7,422 nt of DNA from Alphaproteobacteria bacterium (lineage in GTDB: Bacteria > Pseudomonadota > Alphaproteobacteria > Puniceispirillales > Puniceispirillaceae): contig WTHY01000069.1 of assembly GCA_011522945.1 (NCBI GenBank), positions 1-7,422 on the forward strand, written 5' to 3'. Below the pieces are notes generated by a model. The model was not told the DNA's origin, ran no database searches, and worked only from the letters and a program-made list of their open reading frames with translations. Each line of letters starts with the position of its first letter. The stretch's first letter is position 1. Shown here piece after piece: positions 1 to 5,199 of the stretch. A program made the position numbers and the translations under genes.

Positions 1-1499
1 TATTGATTTTCCATCAACTCGCCAACAGACCGCACACGACGATTACCAAGATGGTCAATATCGTCAACCTCGCCATGTCCGTCTTTCAGATTTACAAGCA
101 CCTTCAGAACAGACAAGATATCTTCTTTACGAAGGACACGCATATTGTCATCTACTTCTAGATCCAGACGTGAATTCATTTTCACGCGGCCAACAGCTGA
201 CAAATCATAGCGCTCTGAATCAAAGAACAAGCTTCGGAACAGCTCATGCGCGCCTTCCAATGTTGGCGGCTCACCTGGGCGCATAACACGGTAAATATCA
301 ACCAGAGCTTCCTCACGGCTGTTATTTCTGTCTGCTGCCAATGTGTTCCGCAGATGCGGTCCAACATTCACATTATCAATACCAAGCACACTAACTTCGG
401 TGATATCATGATCTGCAAACAGACGCAGAGCCTCTTCAGTGATTTCATCGCCAGCCTCTAGCATCACCTCGCCAGTCGTCATATTTACAATATCTTCGCT
501 CACAAATCTGCCAATGACATCACTATCCTCAGCACGGATGAACGCAAGACCACCCTCTTCAAGCTTACGCAGAGCACGTGGCGTCATTTTGGTACCAGTT
601 TCAACAGCAACCTTGCCTGTTTCTGCATTAACCAGATCACGTGTTAGCTTTTGTCCGCGTAATGCCTCGGCATTAAACGGCACACGCCATCCATCACCAT
701 CGCGGTTATATGTGTCAGAGTTATAGAACGCATTAAGGATTTCCTCACGCCCCATACCGATGATATCAGATGGTGGTAAGTCAACCTTGTCAGCAGCCGC
801 TGCAGCCATAGCGGCTTCAGACTCTTCATCAGGTAGCGCCATCAGAAACGTAGTTGCCGGCAACTTACGCTTGCGGTCGATACGAACATTTAGAATATCT
901 TTGGCATCATATTCGAAGTCCAACCATGAACCACGATATGGGATGATACGGGCTGCGAATAACAGCTTGCCTGAGGCATGTGTCTTGCCCTTATCATGGT
1001 CAAAAAAGACGCCAGGAGAACGATGCATCTGAGACACAATTACACGCTCGGTACCATTAACAATAAAGGTACCATTCTTTGTCATGAGCGGCATATCGCC
1101 CATATAGACATCTTGTTCTTTGATATCGCGGATGGATTTTGCTTCAGTATCCTCGTCAATTTCCCATACCACGAGACGCAATGTCACCTTTAGAGGTGAT
1201 GCATATGTCAAACCACGCTGCTGACATTCTTCGACGTCATATTTTGGCGCCTCTAATTCATAAGAGACGAATTCCAGCACAGCCCGGCCAGCAAAGTCAT
1301 TAATCGGAAAGACAGATGTAAAAGCTTCCTGTAAACCTGAATTTTCCCGATCCACGCGCTCAACGCCAAGTTGCAGAAACTGATCATAGCTTGACCGCTG
1401 CACTTCAATCAGGTTGGGCATTGGTGCAACTTCAGTAAGCTGACCAAAGCTACGACGGACTCTCTTGCGGCTATCTAGGGTGCTGACGCTCTGTGCCAT
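1..1499 (-). CDS. rpoB: DNA-directed RNA polymerase beta subunit, N-terminal 499 residues (3' part outside window)
   Basis: Encodes the beta subunit of RNA polymerase, which forms with beta' the catalytic core and one pincer of the enzyme. The frame is open from the ATG at 1499 to the window edge with no stop. Visible landmarks are the N-terminal segment RRSFGQLTEVAPMPNLIEVQ (15-34), the block ERVIVSQMHRSPGVFF (151-166), which in E. coli carries the N-terminal rifampicin-resistance site, and IDHLGNRRVRSVGELMENQ (481-499). The window ends just before the main rifampicin cluster, so resistance alleles there cannot be read. Numbering is about 34 residues ahead of E. coli, as expected for longer alphaproteobacterial beta subunits. 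A GAGGA Shine-Dalgarno lies 9 bases before the ATG. It is the last visible gene of the operon, 217 bases after rplL; rpoC would be expected next, beyond the left edge. Family assignment is certain. Confidence 0.98.
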   Translation of the reverse strand, partial: MAQSVSTLDSRKRVRRSFGQLTEVAPMPNLIEVQRSSYDQFLQLGVERVDRENSGLQEAFTSVFPINDFAGRAVLEFVSYELEAPKYDVEECQQRGLTYASPLKVTLRLVVWEIDEDTEAKSIRDIKEQDVYMGDMPLMTKNGTFIVNGTERVIVSQMHRSPGVFFDHDKGKTHASGKLLFAARIIPYRGSWLDFEYDAKDILNVRIDRKRKLPATTFLMALPDEESEAAMAAAAADKVDLPPSDIIGMGREEILNAFYNSDTYNRDGDGWRVPFNAEALRGQKLTRDLVNAETGKVAVETGTKMTPRALRKLEEGGLAFIRAEDSDVIGRFVSEDIVNMTTGEVMLEAGDEITEEALRLFADHDITEVSVLGIDNVNVGPHLRNTLAADRNNSREEALVDIYRVMRPGEPPTLEGAHELFRSLFFDSERYDLSAVGRVKMNSRLDLEVDDNMRVLRKEDILSVLKVLVNLKDGHGEVDDIDHLGNRRVRSVGELMENQ

Positions 1500-1630
1500 A
1501 TTAAAATGTCCTCATCACTTCAAAAATAATCTGTACAACTTCCATGTTAGAAAGTTGATTTTACTGTGTTTTTACCCACAGCTGGTGAGAATTCATGGTC
1601 TACTTTCAAAAGGCTTGTCTGAAAGCAGAG

Positions 1631-1659
1631 ACACCGGGCAGCTATCTGCCGCCCGGTGT
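1631..1659 (-). promoter_or_regulatory. Strong hairpin in rplL-rpoB spacer (candidate attenuator or RNase III site)
   Basis: Read on the minus strand, ACACCGGGC (1659-1651) is perfectly complementary to GCCCGGTGT (1639-1631), giving a 9-bp G/C-rich stem with an 11-base loop. An alternative fold pairs GGCAG with CTGCC inside an ACACCG/CGGTGT stem, leaving a GGC bulge. No T-run follows, so it is not a classic intrinsic terminator. In E. coli the same spacer holds a partial terminator and an RNase III cleavage site that lower rpoBC expression relative to rplJL. The equivalent role here is inferred from position. A second, weaker stem (AACTTTC at 1556-1550 with GGAAGTT at 1543-1537, one G-T pair) lies nearer the rpoB ribosome-binding site. 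The rest of the 217-base spacer shows no convincing gene. Confidence 0.55.
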
Positions 1660-1716
1660 AATAAATTTGTTCGCTATATCGCCCGGAGGCGATGGGCCAA
1701 CAAATGCAGGAGTGAA

Positions 1717-2094
1717 TTACTTCACTTCTACAGTTGCACCAGCTTCTTCTAGCTTGCCCTTAAGCTCTTCAGCTTCGTCTTTAGACACGCCTTCTTTCAC
1801 TGGCTTAGGTGCGCCTTCTACAAGGTCCTTAGCTTCTTTCAGGCCTAGACCTGTGATAGCGCGGACTTCCTTGATCACATTGATCTTTGAAGCACCAGCT
1901 GACGCTAGAATAACGTCGAACTCTGTCTGTTCAGCAGCAGCAGCGCCACCAGCATCACCACCAGCAGCTGCAGCAACAGCTACAGGTGCAGCAGCAGAAA
2001 CGCCCCACTTCTCTTCTAGAAGTGTAGCTAGTTCAGCAGCTTCAAGAACAGTCAGTGCTGACAGGTCTTCTGCAATTTTTTCGATATCAGCCAT
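1717..2094 (-). CDS. rplL: 50S ribosomal protein L7/L12
   Basis: Encodes the multi-copy acidic stalk protein of the large subunit. As dimers bound to the L10 C-terminal helix, it recruits and stimulates translation GTPases (EF-Tu, EF-G, IF2, RF3). The 125 residues match the family length. Residues 1-30 form the helical dimerisation domain, ending LLEEKW. Residues 33-55 are an Ala/Gly-rich flexible hinge. Residues 56-125 are the globular domain, with INVIKEVRAITGLGLKEAKD (71-90), the factor-binding helices, and the usual TVEVK end. Shine-Dalgarno AAGGAG lies 6 bases before the ATG, the strongest in the operon, which suits a protein needed at several copies per ribosome. It follows rplJ after 69 bases that contain a perfect 8-bp hairpin. 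Assignment is certain. Confidence 0.98.
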   Translation of the reverse strand: MADIEKIAEDLSALTVLEAAELATLLEEKWGVSAAAPVAVAAAAGGDAGGAAAAEQTEFDVILASAGASKINVIKEVRAITGLGLKEAKDLVEGAPKPVKEGVSKDEAEELKGKLEEAGATVEVK

Positions 2095-2124
2095 TTTAAT
2101 CTCCTTACAGGCTTTTAACTTCTG

Positions 2125-2145
2125 AATCAGGTAAGCGACCTGATT
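2125..2145 (-). promoter_or_regulatory. Perfect 8-bp hairpin in rplJ-rplL spacer
   Basis: On the minus strand AATCAGGT (2145-2138) pairs perfectly with ACCTGATT (2132-2125) around a five-base loop. It starts 18 bases after the rplJ stop and ends 18 bases before the AAGGAG of rplL. No T-run follows, so termination is unlikely. A role in mRNA stability or in setting L7/L12 translation relative to L10 is inference only. Confidence 0.4.
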
Positions 2146-2163
2146 AACGGTTTAGGTCTTGTG

Positions 2164-2673
2164 TTAGCCCTGCTCGGCATGCGCTTTGATAACGCGTGCC
2201 AGTCCACCAGCAGGCGCCTTTGTAACGCGTGCCAGCTTCGATGCAGGAGCTTGAATAAGGCCAACGAGCTTGCCACGCATCTCGTCTAGTGAAGGCAGTT
2301 TTGCGAGGGCTTCCACGCCAGCCTTATCTAGAGATTTGCCGTCAAGGCTACCACCAACGATGGTGACTTTGTCATTGTCCTTTGCGAAATCCACAAGGGC
2401 TTTGGCAGCTGCCACAGGATCAGCAGATGTACCCATCGCTGTTGGACCTGTGAACATATCTGCAAGATCTGTGAATTTCGTGCCTTCGAGTGCGAGCTTG
2501 GTAATCCGGTTCTTGGTTACCTTAAAGCCTGCGCCAGCTTCGCGCATCTGACGACGCAACTCGCTGCTCTCAGCCACTGTCAGACCGACCGTATGTGCGA
2601 TAACAACAGTTGTTGTATCATTCAGGGTCGCTTGCAGTGATTCGATCAGTTCGGCTTTTTCTGTCCGATTCAT
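2164..2673 (-). CDS. rplJ: 50S ribosomal protein L10
   Basis: Encodes the 169-residue base of the ribosomal stalk. The N-terminal domain binds 23S rRNA together with L11, and the C-terminal helix carries L7/L12 dimers. Visible are the start MNRTEKAELIESLQ, the conserved VTKNR motif at about residues 53-57, FTGPTAMGTS in the middle of the protein, and the Ala-rich end with two LAR-V units (LARVTKAPAGGLARVIKA), where L7/L12 dimers attach. I chose the ATG at 2673 because GGAG lies 8 bases upstream. A TTG at 2691 would add six residues but places that GGAG inside the coding sequence. In many bacteria L10-(L12)4 represses its own translation by binding the mRNA leader, and the 253-base leader here has matching structure (see that entry). 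Assignment is certain. Confidence 0.97.
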   Translation of the reverse strand: MNRTEKAELIESLQATLNDTTTVVIAHTVGLTVAESSELRRQMREAGAGFKVTKNRITKLALEGTKFTDLADMFTGPTAMGTSADPVAAAKALVDFAKDNDKVTIVGGSLDGKSLDKAGVEALAKLPSLDEMRGKLVGLIQAPASKLARVTKAPAGGLARVIKAHAEQG

Positions 2674-2681
2674 CTGATCTT

Positions 2682-2685
2682 CTCC
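2682..2685 (-). promoter_or_regulatory. Shine-Dalgarno of rplJ (decides the start)
   Basis: GGAG on the minus strand, 8 bases before the ATG at 2673. It overlaps the reading frame that would begin at the TTG at 2691, so it argues for the ATG and for a 169-residue L10. Confidence 0.75.
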
Positions 2686-2694
2686 ACACAAATT

Positions 2695-2710
2695 GGGAAA
2701 TTACTTTCCC
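2695..2710 (-). other. Hairpin with GUAA tetraloop just upstream of rplJ ribosome-binding site
   Basis: On the minus strand GGGAAA, GTAA, TTTCCC form a perfect 6-bp stem closed by a GNRA-class tetraloop. It ends 9 bases before the GGAG of rplJ. A second perfect stem lies directly upstream: GCGGAATAA (2745-2737) with TTATTCCGC (2731-2723), 9 bp with a five-base loop. Together they make the last 70 bases of the leader highly structured. Effects on ribosome access or RNase processing are inferred. Confidence 0.45.
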
Positions 2711-2750
2711 GGTTACACCAAAGCGGAATAAACCACTTATTCCGCCAATG

Positions 2751-2850
2751 GACTGCCCACAGAAGCAAAAGCAAAATTCTTTTGCGAATGCCCCCGTCTA
2801 TGCAGGACATTAAGTCAGAGCAAACACCCTGACACCTACAGTCTCGGACA
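2751..2850 (-). ncRNA. L10 (rplJ) autoregulatory mRNA leader with kink-turn-like helix
   Basis: In RNA terms CCG (2847-2845) pairs with CGG (2796-2794), and UGUAGG (2840-2835) pairs with CCUGCA (2806-2801). Between these helices lies a purine-rich internal loop, AGAC opposite UAGA, which can form tandem G-A pairs as in kink-turns. The inner arm is capped by a hairpin, GUCAGG (2833-2828) with UCUGAC (2819-2814). Downstream lies GCAAAAG (2785-2779) with CUUUUGC (2771-2765). The L10-(L12)4 complex of other bacteria recognises a kink-turn in the rplJ leader to repress translation, and the position here (about 80-180 bases before the start codon) fits. A competing pairing, CUGUCCG (2851-2845) with UGGGCAG (2759-2753), could close a larger junction or act as an alternative state. 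Helices are read directly; the identity is inferred from structure and location. Confidence 0.7.
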
Positions 2851-2881
2851 GGTGGAAAACATAGCCGAAGCCATCTTTTCC

Positions 2882-2914
2882 AAAATTACTCAGCGCTTTG
2901 AAACGCTGAGTAAT
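2882..2914 (-). terminator. Terminator-like hairpin after rplA (probably partial)
   Basis: Starting 13 bases after the rplA stop, ATTACTCAGCG (2914-2904) pairs perfectly with CGCTGAGTAAT (2895-2885) across an 8-base loop. A run of only four T follows (2885-2882). The stem is long, but G/C content is modest and the T-run is short. A leaky terminator separating rplKA from rplJL-rpoBC, or an mRNA 3'-end stabiliser, is more likely than full termination. No strong promoter was found between here and rplJ, so full termination would leave rplJL-rpoBC without an obvious one. Confidence 0.5.
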
Positions 2915-2926
2915 GCACTACCAGCC

Positions 2927-3616
2927 TTAGCCGGCAATATCTTCTACGAAGACACCTGCGCCCATGGTTGAGCTTAATGTGATTTTCTTCACATAAGCAC
3001 CCTTAGCGCCAGATGGCTTTGCTTTATGAATGGCCTGTAAAAAGGCTTCAGCATTGTCTGCTATCTTGCTTGCATCAAAGCTCGCCTTGCCAATACCAGC
3101 ATGTACAACACCAGCTTTCTCAACCCGGAACTGCACTTCACCTGCTTTTGCCGCAGCAACAGCTGACGCCACATCTGGTGTTACAGTACCAAGCTTCGGG
3201 TTTGGCATCAGACCTTTAGGACCAAGCACCTTACCAAGACGACCAACCACACCCATCATATCAGGGGTTGCAATCACACGGTCGAAATCCATCTCGCCGC
3301 CTTGAATGCTGTCAGCCAAATCTTCTGCACCCACCACATCAGCACCAGCTGCTTTCGCTTCATCAGCTTTTGCATCACGTGCGAACACCGCCACGCGCAA
3401 TGTTTTACCAGTACCATGTGGCATTGAAACAGCACCGCGAACCATCTGGTCAGCGTGACGTGGATCAACACCAAGGTTGATAGCAATTTCGATGGTTTCG
3501 TCAAACTTTGCTTTTGCGTTATCTTTTACAAGTTTTGCAGCTTCAGCCAGAGGATAAGACTTGCTACGGTCAACTGCATCATAAGCAGCCTTTAGACGTT
3601 TGCTATTACGAGCCAT
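2927..3616 (-). CDS. rplA: 50S ribosomal protein L1
   Basis: Encodes the 229-residue L1 stalk protein, which binds 23S helices 76-78 and helps move deacylated tRNA through the E site. The family signature GKVLGPKGLMPNPKLGTVTP is at residues 128-147. The N-terminal strand and helix starting ARNSKRLKAAYDAVD and the C-terminal STMGAGVFVEDIAG complete domain I, and residues of roughly 70-155 form domain II. Length is close to the 234 of E. coli. The ATG lies one base after the rplK stop, and the ribosome-binding site GGAGG sits inside the last rplK codons, so translation of the two is very likely coupled. In E. coli L1 represses the rplK-rplA message by binding ahead of rplK; a hairpin at 4065-4088 is a candidate site here. 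Assignment is certain. Confidence 0.98.
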   Translation of the reverse strand: MARNSKRLKAAYDAVDRSKSYPLAEAAKLVKDNAKAKFDETIEIAINLGVDPRHADQMVRGAVSMPHGTGKTLRVAVFARDAKADEAKAAGADVVGAEDLADSIQGGEMDFDRVIATPDMMGVVGRLGKVLGPKGLMPNPKLGTVTPDVASAVAAAKAGEVQFRVEKAGVVHAGIGKASFDASKIADNAEAFLQAIHKAKPSGAKGAYVKKITLSSTMGAGVFVEDIAG

Positions 3617-3617
3617 C

Positions 3618-4049
3618 TTAACCCTCCACCACTTCTAGACCCATCGCGCGTGCAGAGCCTTTGATCATTTGAACAGCGCCATCCATATCGATAGCGTTCA
3701 GATCTTTCATCTTTTGTTCAGCAATTTCACGAACCTGGTCCATAGTCACTTTACCAGCGACAGCTCGGCCTGGCTCCTGCCCACCTTTTTTCAAACCAGC
3801 AGCCTTTTTCAGGAAGTAGCTCACAGGCGCTGTTTTGGTTGTGAAGGTGAATGATTTATCTTGATAGACAGTGATCACCACTGGCACTGGCATATTCTTT
3901 TCCAGCTGATCTGTTGCCGCATTAAATGCTTTACAGAATTCCATGATGTTCACGCCGCGCTGACCCAAAGCTGGGCCAACAGGTGGGGATGGATTTGCAG
4001 CCCCGGCAGGGATATTCAGTTTCAGATACCCTTCAATTTTTTTTGCCAT
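3618..4049 (-). CDS. rplK: 50S ribosomal protein L11
   Basis: Encodes the 143-residue protein of the GTPase-associated centre. It binds the 23S rRNA thiostrepton loop, contacts EF-G and, in bacteria with RelA/Rsh factors, is needed for stringent sensing of uncharged tRNA. The N-terminal domain has the Pro-rich NPSPPVGPALGQRGVNIMEF (19-38), with Lys and Ala residues of the type methylated by PrmA in other bacteria. The C-terminal rRNA-binding domain runs from about 75, with KKAAGLKKGG (81-90) and IKGSARAMGLEV (129-140). The ribosome-binding site is a weak AGAGAG stretch 4 bases before the ATG. The overlapping design with rplA (one-base gap) implies coupled synthesis. Assignment is certain. Confidence 0.98.
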   Translation of the reverse strand: MAKKIEGYLKLNIPAGAANPSPPVGPALGQRGVNIMEFCKAFNAATDQLEKNMPVPVVITVYQDKSFTFTTKTAPVSYFLKKAAGLKKGGQEPGRAVAGKVTMDQVREIAEQKMKDLNAIDMDGAVQMIKGSARAMGLEVVEG

Positions 4050-4064
4050 TTTACTCTCTTCTTC

Positions 4065-4088
4065 GCCCCGGCTCTAAGACCGGCTAGC
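4065..4088 (-). promoter_or_regulatory. Hairpin directly ahead of rplK (candidate L1 repressor site)
   Basis: On the minus strand GCT (4088-4086) pairs with GGC (4067-4065), and CCGGT (4083-4079) pairs with GCCGG (4072-4068, one G-T pair), with AG bulged between the two stems. It ends about 15 bases before the rplK ATG, next to its weak ribosome-binding site. In E. coli and other bacteria L1 represses this transcript by binding a two-stem, asymmetric-loop structure at this place. The shape and position agree, but I cannot confirm the L1 consensus bases, so the role is inferred. Confidence 0.4.
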
Positions 4089-4126
4089 TCCTGCTATGTT
4101 ACAATGTGTGCCAGCTTGTTCCGCAG

Positions 4127-4657
4127 TTAGATTTTCTCAACCTGGCTATATTCAAGCTCGACTGGTGTAGAGCGACCAAAGATGGACACTGTTACCTTCA
4201 GACGAGCTTTTTCATCATCAGCCTCTTCTACAAGACCGTTGAAGCTCTCAAATGGGCCATCAACCACACGAATTTCTTCACCAACATCAAAGGTGATTGT
4301 TGTTGCAGGACGCTCAACGCCCTCATCCATTTGCCGCAGCAGACGCTCTGCCTCGGCATTTGTGATCGGCACGGGCTTACCCTTGCCACCCAAAAAACCT
4401 GTTACACGAGATTGCGACTGCACTAAAGACCATGCCGCATCTGTCAATTCCATTTTCACAAGGATATAGCCTGGGAAAAATTTGCGCTCAGACTGTACCT
4501 TCGCACCACGGCGCACTTCAACAACCTCTTCGGTCGGAACAAGCACATCCTCAATTTGATCTTGCAAATTGTTGGAGAGAGCTTGTTCTTGTATCGCCTG
4601 AGCCATCCGCTTCTCAGACCCTGAAAAGACATGCACAACATACCAGCGCTTTGCCAT
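4127..4657 (-). CDS. nusG: Transcription termination/antitermination factor NusG
   Basis: Encodes the 176-residue universal elongation factor, which binds the RNA polymerase clamp through its N-terminal NGN domain and contacts Rho or ribosomal protein S10 through its C-terminal KOW domain. The NGN domain covers about 1-115, with the start KRWYVVHVFSGSEKR and the hallmark ERKFFPGYILVKME (57-70). The KOW domain covers about 124-176, with DVGEEIRVVDGPFESFNGLV (124-143). Length is typical (181 in E. coli). A Shine-Dalgarno AAGGAAG lies 7 bases before the ATG. It sits 45 bases after secE and 77 before rplK, the usual order. Assignment is certain. Confidence 0.98.
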   Translation of the reverse strand: MAKRWYVVHVFSGSEKRMAQAIQEQALSNNLQDQIEDVLVPTEEVVEVRRGAKVQSERKFFPGYILVKMELTDAAWSLVQSQSRVTGFLGGKGKPVPITNAEAERLLRQMDEGVERPATTITFDVGEEIRVVDGPFESFNGLVEEADDEKARLKVTVSIFGRSTPVELEYSQVEKI

Positions 4658-4702
4658 AGTTAAACTTCCTTATATCTGCCTTACAGCGTTGCTACCGAAA
4701 CC

Positions 4703-4900
4703 TTAGGAGCCGAGGCCCAAAATGAACTGAACGCCATTTGACAGAATCATATCTACCAGCAGGAAAAACAGAGCTGCTATTGTAGCCATTACAAAAACAG
4801 TAATTGTCGCTAGCAAGACTTCACGACGACCAGCCCATGAAATTCGTGTGATTTCATTTCTGACCTGACGTACAAATTGTGCTGGAGATGTTTTTGCCAT
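4703..4900 (-). CDS. secE: Preprotein translocase subunit SecE
   Basis: Encodes the 65-residue inner-membrane subunit that clamps the SecY channel in the SecYEG translocon. This is the short, single-membrane-span form usual outside the gammaproteobacteria. Residues 9-28 form the amphipathic cytoplasmic helix, with the conserved Trp, Arg and Glu in RISWAGRREV (19-28). A hydrophobic segment at about 29-50 is the membrane span. Most family members have Pro after the conserved Trp; here it is Ala-Gly. The start at 4900 is set by the extended ribosome-binding site AGGTGATC directly before it. The frame stays open for 30 more codons upstream to a TTG, but that extension resembles nothing in the family. 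It is the first gene of the operon seen here. Confidence 0.95.
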   Translation of the reverse strand: MAKTSPAQFVRQVRNEITRISWAGRREVLLATITVFVMATIAALFFLLVDMILSNGVQFILGLGS

Positions 4901-4908
4901 GATCACCT
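4901..4908 (-). promoter_or_regulatory. Extended Shine-Dalgarno of secE (decides the start)
   Basis: AGGTGATC directly precedes the ATG at 4900. It is complementary over eight bases to the usual bacterial 16S rRNA 3' end (GATCACCT). Aligned to that end, the AGG core lies 5 bases before the ATG, an acceptable spacing. It fixes the short 65-residue SecE rather than the 95-residue extension. Confidence 0.7.
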
Positions 4909-4979
4909 GACCGTTTACCCTGTAACAAGACCTCTCCCAGCGCTCTCTAAGCGCCATGGCTAAGCCGTTGAAATTCCTA

Positions 4980-5007
4980 ATTTTACCCAAACAAAACTGG
5001 CCAGCAA
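4980..5007 (-). promoter_or_regulatory. Weak promoter candidate for the secE operon
   Basis: TTGCTG (5007-5002), a 16-base spacer and TAAAAT (4985-4980) on the minus strand resemble a sigma-70 type promoter: five of six matches at -10 but three of six at -35. Transcription would start about 70 bases before secE. The -35 box lies in the 3' arm of a hairpin, so this is only a candidate. TATAAA at about 5034-5029 is another possible -10, without a good -35. Confidence 0.25.
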
Positions 5008-5100
5008 CGAGCTATATTGCTGGCGAGATTTTATATGAGTGCGGGCGGGTATATCATTTTCCCCTGCAAGGCGCAAGTGCTGAAGCCTTGAAAATACAGG
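5000..5100 (-). other. Inverted repeats in the secE upstream region
   Basis: The 299-base stretch 4901-5199 holds no gene that I can support, and no tRNA. On the minus strand it contains GCCAGCAA (5024-5017) with TTGCTGGC (5007-5000), a perfect 8-bp stem. CAAGGC (5090-5085) pairs with GCCTTG (5072-5067), extended by CCTG/CAGG outside a TATTTT bulge. GCGCT (4954-4950) pairs with AGCGC (4944-4940), nearer secE. CGTGAC and GTCACG (5140-5135, 5126-5121) form a further stem 60 bases after the flavoprotein stop. The 8-bp stem is followed by CAGTTTTGTTT, a poor terminator tail. Whether these form a leader, a leaky terminator for the upstream gene or neither is unknown. Confidence 0.4.
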
Positions 5101-5199
5101 TTTTTTGGTTGCCTGATTCACGTGACCCCCAGGTGTCACGATATCGTTTGTTTCTTGTAGAAAACTTATTCTAATAGGGTTTTTAATGCATCCTTTTCG

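Noticed and set aside
1595..2125. A 176-codon open frame on the plus strand opposite rplL
   Set aside because: It is the antisense shadow of the Ala-rich rplL coding sequence; its Ser/Ala/Pro-rich product resembles nothing, and rplL on the other strand is certain.
2190..2235. Direct repeat of a 13-base sequence (TAACGCGTGCCAG, plus strand) 33 bases apart
   Set aside because: It lies inside the rplJ 3' end and encodes the repeated LAR-V unit of the L10 C-terminal helix, a normal protein-level repeat.
2674..2691. A TTG start for rplJ adding six residues
   Set aside because: The GGAG site that serves the ATG at 2673 would lie inside the coding sequence, and L10 proteins normally begin at the MNR-like residues.
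4901..4990. A 30-residue N-terminal extension of SecE from a TTG at 4990
   Set aside because: The perfect AGGTGATC ribosome-binding site lies immediately before the ATG at 4900, the family begins there, and the extension has no SecE-like features.
5121..5140. The CGTGAC...GTCACG inverted repeat as a terminator of the flavoprotein gene
   Set aside because: The stem is only 6 bp, the sequence after it on the minus strand is A-rich rather than T-rich, and it could equally be an operator; I list it only as an inverted repeat.
5139..5146. CGATATCG palindrome upstream of secE
   Set aside because: An isolated 8-base palindrome is expected by chance in a stretch of this size and has no partner copy.
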